Assembly: GCA_021795795.1 (NCBI GenBank) | Contig: JAJYPA010000380.1 | Span: 1-7,873, forward strand | Origin: Pseudomonadota bacterium | Lineage (GTDB): Bacteria; Pseudomonadota; Gammaproteobacteria; Halothiobacillales; Halothiobacillaceae | DNA length: 7,873 nucleotides | Direction of reading: 5' to 3' | Shown here: positions 1-6,277 of the stretch, in pieces | How positions within the stretch are numbered: the stretch's first letter is position 1 | Layout: each line of letters begins with the position of its first letter | Made by a program: the position numbers and the translations under genes | The notes under the pieces: model-generated | What the model was told of the DNA's origin: nothing | Seen by the model: only the letters and a program-made list of their open reading frames with translations | Database searches by the model: none

Positions 1-93
1 ACTGGATGCCATGGCCGCGTTTGAGCATGAAAGCAATAGCAGTAATGCCGAACCGGTTATTGCGGAGAATCGGTATGGATGTTTAATGCACAT
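1..93 (-). CDS. Start of a lipoprotein or secreted protein gene (runs off the window)
   Basis: Thirty-one codons are visible, from an ATG at 93-91 to the window edge, with no stop. The peptide begins MCIKHPYRF and has a hydrophobic run at residues 11-21 (AIT-GSALLLLL). It then reads S22-C23-S-N-A-A-M-A-S-S. This is a signal peptide with two possible processing sites: a lipobox-like L-L-S-C ending at Cys23, or a signal peptidase I site after A27-M28-A29. The -2 Leu is slightly off the lipobox consensus. The start is supported by GGAG six bases upstream, at 103-100. The gene overlaps the end of the SecB-like gene by 11 nt in another frame, so it is the next gene of the operon and probably translationally coupled. 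The mature protein is not visible, so its function is unknown. Cell-envelope location is inferred from the signal peptide alone. Confidence 0.7.
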   Translation of the reverse strand, partial: MCIKHPYRFSAITGSALLLLLSCSNAAMASS

Positions 94-547
94 GGTTTGC
101 TCCAGACACTTCAAGAGGCGTGGGAACGGGCGGCCGATTGTTCATCAGTTGAGTAAACAAACCATCAAAATTCTGCATGGGGAGAACCGCTTGTGGGTAG
201 CCCGCCATAACAGATAACCGGCTTATGGTGGCGCGCGCATCGTTGGCTAGAATGGTCGGCAATGTCACCAGCAAAGCTTTGTCCAGCAAAGACGCGCTGT
301 CCACCATATCCCGACTCACCCTCACCCTAGCGTAATGTGTCGCCATCAATATGCACGCTGTTTCGTTCACGATAGTGATGCGGGCTTCACACTGCAAATT
401 AATCGCGTATCCAGTATCAGTATCCAGATCAGGAGTAACCTTTGGGGTATAATTGCTGTGCAAGGCCAAACCATGCGACATTTGCGTGTATGGCCGCACG
501 ATCTCGCAACTAGCCTTAATCAATCCTTGTTCGATGATTTGAATCAT
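83..547 (-). CDS. SecB-family protein-export chaperone (accessory paralogue)
   Basis: This 154-residue protein is about the length of E. coli SecB (155). I recall two SecB signatures and can see both in order. The first is PKVTPDLDTDT at residues 35-45, matching the PEVxLDLDT strand. The second is LPTILANDARATIS at 96-109 followed by Y117-P and P123-MQNFDGLF at 123-131, matching the family's PNxLFPYAR...FP...LAPVNFDALF region. SecB is a cytoplasmic tetramer that keeps presecretory proteins unfolded and passes them to SecA. Divergence is strong: FPYAR is replaced by ANDAR and LAPVNFD by LPMQNFD, so this is probably a specialised copy and not the housekeeping secB. The C-terminal tail (P139-H154) is proline-rich and ends in NHVH. 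The ATG overlaps the upstream stop (ATGA, 547-544), implying coupling. The signal-peptide protein three genes' span away in the same operon (2885-1080) is a plausible client. A SecB-like antitoxin chaperone is an alternative, but no HigBA-like pair is adjacent. Confidence 0.85.
   Translation of the reverse strand: MIQIIEQGLIKASCEIVRPYTQMSHGLALHSNYTPKVTPDLDTDTGYAINLQCEARITIVNETACILMATHYARVRVSRDMVDSASLLDKALLVTLPTILANDARATISRLSVMAGYPQAVLPMQNFDGLFTQLMNNRPPVPTPLEVSGANHVH
100..103 (-). promoter_or_regulatory. Shine-Dalgarno site fixing the start at 93
   Basis: GGAG on the minus strand lies six bases before the ATG at 93-91, inside the SecB-like coding sequence. It supports a real translation start for the gene leaving the window, which is too short here to be recognised by length. 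Confidence 0.6.
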
Positions 548-1083
548 AAGGACGTCACCATAGCTGGCATGCGTGCTTTTATTGTTTTGCTGTGGCGTGT
601 GTGGCGCGTCGCGATGGTACGCTTGGCGTGTTCCACCAACTCATCAAGACCTTTCGTAACTGTCACCGCGTAAAACCGGTCTGTGACTTCCTGGAATCCG
701 CAGAGAAGAAGAAGCCGCGCTCCACTTGCGGATTCGGCAAAAGCTGTAATTGTGAGAGGAAAGTGGTAGTACCTCATGTCAGTCTCTGTTGATATTTGAT
801 GTAATAGCGATAACAAATTGTGCAGACTCCCGCTTTTGTTGGCCAGCGCAGCGAAGTGTGCAAAATTCGACTTTGGCCTCCAATGGTCTGGGAACCATGG
901 TTTTGGGTAGGCGAACGGGGCATAAGGTGCCAGTACGTAGTACCCGGTAACTTCGCCGCTTGATTGAATAAGCATGCCGTGCTTTTTATAGACAAGCAAA
1001 GGTTCATTTGGCTGTTCAGAGAAAAAATGGTTTCTCATCTCTACCAATGATCTGGAGTCTATGGCAGAAATCAGTGTAATCAT
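544..1083 (-). CDS. Unknown 179-residue protein with a weak GNAT-like pattern
   Basis: I do not recognise this family with confidence. The protein is soluble, with no signal peptide or membrane segment, and has a basic C-terminal tail (K154-R171, rich in R, H, K). Two stretches resemble an N-acetyltransferase fold. Residues 29-53 look like a beta-hairpin around a G43-E-V-T-G-Y-Y-V core. Residues 119-140 (S-G-A-R-LLLL-C-G-F-Q-E-V, then RFYAVTV) resemble the GNAT motif where an Ala/Leu helix leads into G-F and a final strand. The acetyl-CoA-binding Q/R-x-x-G-x-G/A loop is not evident, so the call is tentative and the protein may be inactive or unrelated. The ATG overlaps the stop of the exported-protein gene (ATGA), with GGAG four bases and GGTGG six bases upstream. 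Its end overlaps the SecB-like start by 4 nt. Tight coupling on both sides suggests it works with the exported protein or its chaperone. The DNA is AT-rich compared with the motor genes. Confidence 0.75.
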   Translation of the reverse strand: MITLISAIDSRSLVEMRNHFFSEQPNEPLLVYKKHGMLIQSSGEVTGYYVLAPYAPFAYPKPWFPDHWRPKSNFAHFAALANKSGSLHNLLSLLHQISTETDMRYYHFPLTITAFAESASGARLLLLCGFQEVTDRFYAVTVTKGLDELVEHAKRTIATRHTRHSKTIKARMPAMVTSL

Positions 1084-2885
1084 ATGACTCCACCAGTTTC
1101 TTGGCTATATGTGCACCCGGATTGCGTGCAGGTATAAATACCGTCACTGCCCGGAGCCGCCGTGATCAAATAATCACTTTGCATGTTTTGCGGGGCGGTT
1201 GGAGGATTCCATGCGTACCCATAGTAATAAATGCCTCCAGTAGACCACCAGCCATTTTGGTCATCAATGTAAAGTGACTTTAGTCCTGTAATTATCGGCA
1301 TGTTGCCATAAATCGTAGATATCGTGGGGTCCCAAGCAAGGAAAGGCATAGCGTATGGCGGTGATGAAAACCCCGCTACACCGTCATAATTGCCGTTTAT
1401 CATTAGCGGATTCCACTCTGCCTCGGTATGCATGGACTGGTAATTGCAACCCCCTTTGGTGCTACCGAAGCATGCGCTATATTCTGCAGAATTTGCCTGG
1501 TAATTCTGGCTTCCAACACAGACATTTATCGGCCCAACATAGCTATTAATCTCGGTATTGCTGCCTCCTTGCGTATTCGTTTGCAAAGGGGCCACATACA
1601 CATAATCACTTGAAGGCAGGGGATTACCGCTTTGATAGTTCACCACTTGCCCCGCGTCCGGCGCGATCGGGAAAGCGAGATCATCGACATACTGTGCGTA
1701 CTGTGGATTATTGCCAACATTGGCGGACTCATTGAACGAAGCGCTTGGCGAAATAGTGTTTTGCGAGATCTGGTTGGCCTGAGAGTAGGAGCCGTTGCTC
1801 TGCACCAAATATTCATTGTCCAGTTCGGTCAGCAGATAACCATATTGCCCACTACTGGTCAGGGTGCCGGGACCTCCGCATGTGGATGTCAAAGTACGGC
1901 TTGTCACGTTGATCGCCGTCAATGGCTGCCCAGCGCTGTTGCGTTGAACCTTGACCTGTTCGCCGTATAGCACGATGCCGGTGGTGGCGTTGTTTTGTTC
2001 CATCAACGGGTCGATCTGATTGGTCATCAGGCTTTGTACGGCCGGGCCATAATTGACTTGCTGCTTGCCGTTTACCATGGTGACGATACCGTCGTACGCT
2101 CCGTTATCGTTGATCACATGCTGTAGTTGCCCTCCTACAGGAACCACGCTGCCGTTAATGGTATTGCCCTGCACCGTAACCTCAAGAAGCTCCCACTGTA
2201 GATCTCCGGCATAAGGCACCGTCCATCCTGCAGGCAGGTAATAGGCGTCATGGGCCTGCTGGTAGTTGGCGTAGAGCATGAAAATGCTGTTGTTGTTGAT
2301 GTTCGCTCCAAGGAACTCATATTGCCCGTTGGGATATACCAGTTCGGATGCGTACACCTGGGCCTGGGTAGGTGCCCCGCCGGTCGGGTTGGCTATCTGC
2401 ACATTTTGTACAAAAGTGAACAGCCCCATTTGTGCGCCACTCGTGGAGCTGGGCGAATTCATGGCGCCAGCCATTGTGTCGGCGATGGTTTGCAGCCAGG
2501 TGCCAGAGCCGCTTGTCCCTTTGAGGTAGTTGACGACCGCGTTAATGGCATCGGTATCGTTCTGGTAGACTGTGCTGCCAAGCGTGGGATTGGGTGGCAC
2601 CACGCCCAAGGCGCTGCTGTTGTTGGCATCGGCGCCTGTGACGCTTTGTCCTTGATAACCACCCGCATTGGTCAGGGGGCCGATGGTCGATGTGGTTTGC
2701 TGCGCGCCGTTGGCGACAGATTCAGCAACCAGCAAGGCCTGTACATTATTCTGGGTAATGAGACCAGCATGGGCGAACGGAGATGATGCAATCGCGGTAG
2801 CCACACAGGCGATGCGGATAGCACGATACAGTTTTTTACGCGTTTGCGGAAAATCCGTTTTCGTATTTATAGATTTGTATATCAT
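1080..2885 (-). CDS. Large exported protein of unknown family; candidate pilus cargo or surface protein
   Basis: This 601-residue protein begins with a long signal peptide. It has an n-region with R16-K-K and R21/R24, a hydrophobic core at residues 25-37 (IACVATAIASSPF), and an A38-H-A40 cleavage site before GLITQ. The mature part is rich in Asn, Gln, Ser, Thr, Gly and Tyr, with no later membrane span, typical of secreted or surface proteins. It has six cysteines (336, 456, 472, 480, 586, 591), an even number that fits disulfides formed in the periplasm. Aromatic clusters occur near the end (NGWWSTGG 544-551, IYYYGYAW 552-559). There is no prepilin G|FxxxE motif, so it is not an ordinary pilin. 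The start at 2885 is chosen because AGGG lies six bases upstream; the ATG at 2915 has no usable site. It follows the pilus platform gene, as TcpF follows TcpE in V. cholerae, hence the idea of a T4b-pilus-secreted protein. I see no sequence similarity to TcpF. A tip adhesin is also possible. Confidence 0.85.
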   Translation of the reverse strand: MIYKSINTKTDFPQTRKKLYRAIRIACVATAIASSPFAHAGLITQNNVQALLVAESVANGAQQTTSTIGPLTNAGGYQGQSVTGADANNSSALGVVPPNPTLGSTVYQNDTDAINAVVNYLKGTSGSGTWLQTIADTMAGAMNSPSSTSGAQMGLFTFVQNVQIANPTGGAPTQAQVYASELVYPNGQYEFLGANINNNSIFMLYANYQQAHDAYYLPAGWTVPYAGDLQWELLEVTVQGNTINGSVVPVGGQLQHVINDNGAYDGIVTMVNGKQQVNYGPAVQSLMTNQIDPLMEQNNATTGIVLYGEQVKVQRNSAGQPLTAINVTSRTLTSTCGGPGTLTSSGQYGYLLTELDNEYLVQSNGSYSQANQISQNTISPSASFNESANVGNNPQYAQYVDDLAFPIAPDAGQVVNYQSGNPLPSSDYVYVAPLQTNTQGGSNTEINSYVGPINVCVGSQNYQANSAEYSACFGSTKGGCNYQSMHTEAEWNPLMINGNYDGVAGFSSPPYAMPFLAWDPTISTIYGNMPIITGLKSLYIDDQNGWWSTGGIYYYGYAWNPPTAPQNMQSDYLITAAPGSDGIYTCTQSGCTYSQETGGVI

Positions 2886-2891
2886 AACGAA

Positions 2892-2895
2892 CCCT
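2892..2895 (-). promoter_or_regulatory. Weak Shine-Dalgarno deciding the exported-protein start
   Basis: AGGG on the minus strand lies six bases before the ATG at 2885-2883. The in-frame ATG ten codons upstream (2915) has only GAGA directly against it, which is too close. The downstream start also gives a more normal signal peptide. Confidence 0.45.
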
Positions 2896-2926
2896 GTTTG
2901 ATTGTCAGCCACCATTCTCAGCGCAT

Positions 2927-2959
2927 TTTATATGGCAAATCCCTACGGAATTGTCTCAA
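2927..2959 (-). promoter_or_regulatory. Possible promoter for the cargo/chaperone block
   Basis: On the minus strand, TTGAGA at 2959-2954 matches five of six bases of the sigma-70 -35 box, and TATAAA at 2932-2927 matches five of six of the -10 box. The spacer is 21 bp, longer than the usual 16-18, so this would be weak or activator-dependent. It lies about 40 bp before the ATG at 2885, a sensible place for a leader. The call rests on consensus matching alone. Confidence 0.25.
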
Positions 2960-3009
2960 CAACGTAAAATTTCCACGTCTTACAAAATTGTGCTGAACTG
3001 CCCGCTTGC

Positions 3010-4215
3010 TCAGACCATGGACATTTCCGTAATCATGATCGGCATGAAGGTAAGCATGGCAATCGCCAACACCAATGATCCGGCACCAGCCACCGTCAGG
3101 ATACGTGATAGTGTGACCACCTTTTCCGTCAACTCGGCCACCCGCAACGCCATGATATTGCGCATCATATCCAGGGCTTGGACTTGGGCGTCGATACCAG
3201 GCGCTGACATGGCTGACGCAGCATCTTTAGCGATATAATCCGGGAATCCGGCCTGCTTGATGGCTTGTGGGAACCGCACGCCGCGACGCACCAGATTGCC
3301 AAGATTTTCAAATGCCTCACGGCTGTCAGGACGATGCGCACTTTTGGCCATCATGAACGGAATTTGTTCGGGATCCATGCTGGTTTCAATGAGCAAGCGA
3401 AAACCACCCCAGAGCGCGGCGTTGTCGACCATCTCTGAAAACCGGCGCAACGTGCTGATATTATCGAGCAATCGCAGGAAGAGGTTGGAACGCAGGAAAA
3501 TAATGATTCCCAAAATGGCCAGGAAATAGAGCACGCTATTCATCACCACCGCCTTGTCGAAGATGTCCGCGAATCCATAGAAGAGTTTGACATACGCGGG
3601 TTCTTTGGCGGCGGCGTTGGCCGACATTTGAGCAAATGCGCGCTGATAAATGGGAATGCCGAAGACAATGGTCACCCAAATGCCGATTACGCCCATCAGC
3701 CCGATAAACATCGGTTCAAGCAGCATTCCGTTGATCTTGCGTTGGATGTCGGCGTTACGATGGTAGTCATTGCTGATGTTTTCAAAACCCTGAGCGGTCT
3801 TGGCGCCCTGTTCCATCGCCTGGATGATCGCACAATCCCGCTCCGGAAATCCGGCGGCGCTCATGGCGCGGCCTAACTTCATGCCGGTTCTGAGCAGACT
3901 TTCCAGTTCTTGCGCCGCGATTTTGAGCCGAAGATTCCGGGGTTGGTCTTTCATGTCAGACGCCGCGAGCGTCGCGTCCATGCCATTTTTTAGGCGCAAA
4001 CCCATGCCCATATAATAAGATGCCAGCCCACCGGCGTCGAAATTTCTGGCAAATGACAGGTTCAGGCTGTCGGCGTGGTTGATCTCCACCGATAACGCGC
4101 GTAATCCACGAATACGCAACTTGTTGATTACGTCGTCCTCACTATGGGCGATCAAAAGTCCTTCTTCGGACAGACCACCGGATGTTTTGGCGAAGTAGTT
4201 GTAGGCTTTGCGCAT
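3010..4215 (-). CDS. Type IV pilus/T2SS inner-membrane platform protein (GspF/PilC/PilR family)
   Basis: This 401-residue polytopic protein would sit in the inner membrane and couple the assembly ATPase to pilin insertion. It has two T2SF-type helical domains of about 110 residues, at roughly 55-160 and 265-370. Three hydrophobic segments follow the family pattern: about 165-188 (EPMFIGLMGVIGIWV...), 223-243 (AVVMNSVLYFLAILGIIIFL) and 371-394 (ILTVAGAGSLVLAIAMLTF). The two domains share the family's repeated pattern, for example G-x-x-L-x-x-A/I-M-x-x-A-G-F-P at 111-124 and G-V-x-F-P-x-A-I-K-x-A-G-F-P at 312-325. The start at 4215 is preferred over 4272: GGAGG lies nine bases upstream and the ATPase stop ends one base before it, whereas 4272 would overlap by 56 nt. 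The order ATPase then platform protein is that of pilQ-pilR in R64-type operons and tcpT-tcpE in the toxin-coregulated pilus. An R64-like operon would place pilin gene pilS next; none is present. Confidence 0.9.
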   Translation of the reverse strand: MRKAYNYFAKTSGGLSEEGLLIAHSEDDVINKLRIRGLRALSVEINHADSLNLSFARNFDAGGLASYYMGMGLRLKNGMDATLAASDMKDQPRNLRLKIAAQELESLLRTGMKLGRAMSAAGFPERDCAIIQAMEQGAKTAQGFENISNDYHRNADIQRKINGMLLEPMFIGLMGVIGIWVTIVFGIPIYQRAFAQMSANAAAKEPAYVKLFYGFADIFDKAVVMNSVLYFLAILGIIIFLRSNLFLRLLDNISTLRRFSEMVDNAALWGGFRLLIETSMDPEQIPFMMAKSAHRPDSREAFENLGNLVRRGVRFPQAIKQAGFPDYIAKDAASAMSAPGIDAQVQALDMMRNIMALRVAELTEKVVTLSRILTVAGAGSLVLAIAMLTFMPIMITEMSMV

Positions 4216-4216
4216 A

Positions 4217-6277
4217 TCAGAATTCCTCCACCAAGCGATAAGCCTCTTCCAGGCTGGTCTTGCCGTTGGCAATCAATTGCAGCAGGCGTCCAGTTATCCG
4301 GTCTTCAAACGGAATGACTGCGGCGATTTGTGCCAGGGATTGCTTCTCCACGATACGTTGCCGCAAGTCGCGGTTAAATTTCAGTATTTCGTAAACTAAA
4401 ATCCGCCCACGATAACCTGTGCCATAGCATTGAGTGCATCCGCCTTCACCTGCACGCATGGGCGACATGACAGATCGCTTGTCTTCCGGCAATGTCTCTA
4501 GCAGTTGGGCGGTTTCTTCGCGATCATCAACAACACAGCAGTGCGGGCATAATCGCCGCGCCAATCCCTGAGCGATGATGCAGTGCATGAGGCTGGAGAT
4601 CATGTCCATATCCAGTGCTTCCCCGTTGGTGGTGCGCATCTCCCGCAGTCGCCCGACCGCCAGCGGCGCATCTGATGCGTGGTATGTGGCGAACACCAGA
4701 TGCCCGGTATTTGCCATGTCCGCCACTTGGTGCATGAGATCCGCATTGCGCACCTCGCCCTGAAGAACTACGTCAGGATCGTTTCGCAAGAGTCCTTTGT
4801 TCCAGCCGGCCCATTCTTCATGTTCCGGGCCCTCGCGCAGCAATTGGTGCTGCCGCCACATGCCAACCCGGATTTCCACCGGGTTCTCCACGGTTTGTAC
4901 GGACGTAAGTATTGGGTCAACCAAGCGCATCAGGGCGTACATGGTAGTGGTTTTGCCTGATCCTGTTGGGCCGGTCGCGAGAATCATGCCTTTTCCGGAT
5001 TGCACCATGCGTTTGATGTAGCGCATGTCGTCAGGGGTAAAACCCAGGGTCTCGACATCTGCTGTCTCATTCATGAGGTTCATAATGCGCAGAGTCAGAG
5101 ATCCTGTGGTTTCGCCCCCTTGAATGACGTGCATATATTGCACGCGAAATTCGAAGCGCCCCTTCAGATCGGCTGGCAGAATGCTTTCCGGTATGCGTCC
5201 TTCAGCTTGCAGGCGCATATCCACGCTACCCAGGCGGTTGAGTATGATGCCGACGCAACGTTCGTAGTCTTCACGTTGTAGCATGATGACGTAACCTTTT
5301 ACGCCGTCGATTCGCCCTTCAATCATGCCCGCGTCAGGAAGGGGGCTGAAATGGATATCCGAATACCCGTGGTAGGCGCAGTGGGTTAGCATGGCATCGA
5401 TCATCGCCCCGTACTTGTCGGCATGATCACTCTGGTAGGCATTCTGAAATGCGGACCAGGTATCCAGTATTTCTCGCCGGTAGAGCATGTCCACGGTGCC
5501 AATGGTGCTCATCGCCAGCGCCACTTCCTGAGTCTGGTGACTGGGTTGTGGAGTTTCCGCCAACGGGAGTTTTTCCAGCGGGATGCCCATCCGTTTCATG
5601 GTGGCGATCAGTATGGGCGCGGCGATAAGCCCGTGTTGATGGATGATTTCTCCAATGTGATGGCGTGCACCCAGATCGCTGAGTCGTTCCTGTTCCGCCA
5701 AGCACATAGCAATATCGTCATTGCTCAGCACCCCGGCGTCACGGAGGATTTCGCCGAAGCGCTTTTTGTCGACGTGCATTTTGGCGATGGTGTCGACAAA
5801 ACGCTCGATTTGTGAGTTCACTGTGTACAGGCGGGACTTAATGCCCATTATGGTCATATCGTCATGGTGAGCGGTGAGATATAACATGCGATTTCCACGC
5901 ATGGCTAGAGGTACCGTTCTGGGAGACCGCTCACCGAATTGCGGGGGAACGCTGTATGGCCGCATGGACTTGAGGTTGAGGATCGCCGCGGCCGTCATGG
6001 GCAACCATGCCCATCCTTTCCAGAGTGCGATGGCGGCGGCAATACGGTCCTGAGTGCCTATGCCGAGATTGACCACCGCTTCCTGTTCGGAGCAGGAGGT
6101 GATGTTGGCGTACTCCCGGATGTATTGGATCTCGTGCGGTTTGTAACCGGCCATGACCATGCCTTCCTCGATGTTGGCGAGGCCATGGCCCATGGTGGAC
6201 GGGATGAGCAGTCCTTCAACCCCCAGTGAGTCCGACTGGACGCTCCACTTCGTGAAGTGCTCAAGCAGCGATGCCAT
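4217..6277 (-). CDS. Type IV pilus/T2SS assembly ATPase (GspE/PilB superfamily; PilQ position of R64-type operons)
   Basis: This 686-residue cytoplasmic hexameric ATPase would power pilus subunit assembly. All motor motifs are intact: Walker A GPTGSGKTT (436-444, Lys442), Asp box VENPVE (463-468), Walker B NDPDVVLQGEVRN (499-511, Glu508), and His box NTGHLVFATYHASDA (523-537, His526, His533). The four zinc-binding cysteines of assembly ATPases are present as C577-PH-C580 and C614-TQ-C617. The N-terminal half is long for the R64 PilQ type. Residues about 65-105 resemble a GspE N-terminal module (LGIGTQDRIAAAIALWKGWAWL). Residues 171-232 resemble an MshEN domain (RFGEIL...AGVLS...CLAEQ, then HIGEII...HGLI). 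The zinc motif argues for an extension ATPase, not a PilT-type retraction ATPase; no retraction ATPase is seen. The ATG overlaps the upstream gene by 17 nt, behind a G-rich run (GTGGGGG) three bases away. Apart from GEIRD being GEVRN, no key residue is missing. Confidence 0.95.
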   Translation of the reverse strand: MASLLEHFTKWSVQSDSLGVEGLLIPSTMGHGLANIEEGMVMAGYKPHEIQYIREYANITSCSEQEAVVNLGIGTQDRIAAAIALWKGWAWLPMTAAAILNLKSMRPYSVPPQFGERSPRTVPLAMRGNRMLYLTAHHDDMTIMGIKSRLYTVNSQIERFVDTIAKMHVDKKRFGEILRDAGVLSNDDIAMCLAEQERLSDLGARHHIGEIIHQHGLIAAPILIATMKRMGIPLEKLPLAETPQPSHQTQEVALAMSTIGTVDMLYRREILDTWSAFQNAYQSDHADKYGAMIDAMLTHCAYHGYSDIHFSPLPDAGMIEGRIDGVKGYVIMLQREDYERCVGIILNRLGSVDMRLQAEGRIPESILPADLKGRFEFRVQYMHVIQGGETTGSLTLRIMNLMNETADVETLGFTPDDMRYIKRMVQSGKGMILATGPTGSGKTTTMYALMRLVDPILTSVQTVENPVEIRVGMWRQHQLLREGPEHEEWAGWNKGLLRNDPDVVLQGEVRNADLMHQVADMANTGHLVFATYHASDAPLAVGRLREMRTTNGEALDMDMISSLMHCIIAQGLARRLCPHCCVVDDREETAQLLETLPEDKRSVMSPMRAGEGGCTQCYGTGYRGRILVYEILKFNRDLRQRIVEKQSLAQIAAVIPFEDRITGRLLQLIANGKTSLEEAYRLVEEF
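4225..4229 (-). promoter_or_regulatory. Shine-Dalgarno fixing the platform protein start at 4215
   Basis: GGAGG on the minus strand lies inside the last codons of the ATPase gene, nine bases before the ATG at 4215. It selects this ATG over the longer in-frame start at 4272 and implies coupled translation of ATPase and platform protein. Confidence 0.7.

Larger units (their letters stand above)
2886..3009 (-). other. Only intergenic gap in the window (124 bp)
   Basis: This AT-rich spacer separates the platform protein gene from the exported-protein gene, whereas all other junctions overlap or nearly touch. It holds no convincing ORF and no GC-rich hairpin followed by a T run, so no intrinsic terminator is seen. 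A weak AU-rich hairpin is possible (GTAAGA pairing with TTTTAC, loop of eight bases). The gap may carry a second promoter for the four downstream genes, or a processing or attenuation site that sets their level relative to the motor genes. Confidence 0.6.

Noticed and set aside
83..1083. A toxin-antitoxin-chaperone module (179-residue protein plus SecB-like chaperone)
   Set aside because: SecB-like chaperones of such modules accompany a HigBA-like toxin and DNA-binding antitoxin. The neighbour has no helix-turn-helix or RelE-like pattern, and the operon context is pilus/export.
2250..2786. A 178-codon plus-strand open frame opposite the exported-protein gene
   Set aside because: It lies wholly antisense to a gene with a clear signal peptide, and its translation shows no domain or coherent hydrophobic pattern. 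It is a by-product of GC-rich codon use on the other strand.
1080..2885. PilV-like minor pilin or shufflon adhesin
   Set aside because: There is no prepilin cleavage motif followed by a 20-residue hydrophobic helix. The N-terminus is an ordinary Sec signal ending in AHA, and no inverted 19-bp shufflon-type repeats were noticed.
1080..2885. IcmX-like protein of a Dot/Icm or IncI conjugation system
   Set aside because: Both are exported and Asn/Gln/Ser-rich, but I could not match any specific motif, and no conjugation gene is present. Composition alone is not evidence.
2941..3000. Intrinsic terminator after the platform protein gene
   Set aside because: Only a short AU-rich hairpin with a G-T pair can be drawn, and no T run follows it.
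4217..6277. PilT-type retraction ATPase
   Set aside because: The length, the N-terminal modules and the two CxxC pairs of the zinc motif belong to assembly (GspE/PilB) ATPases.
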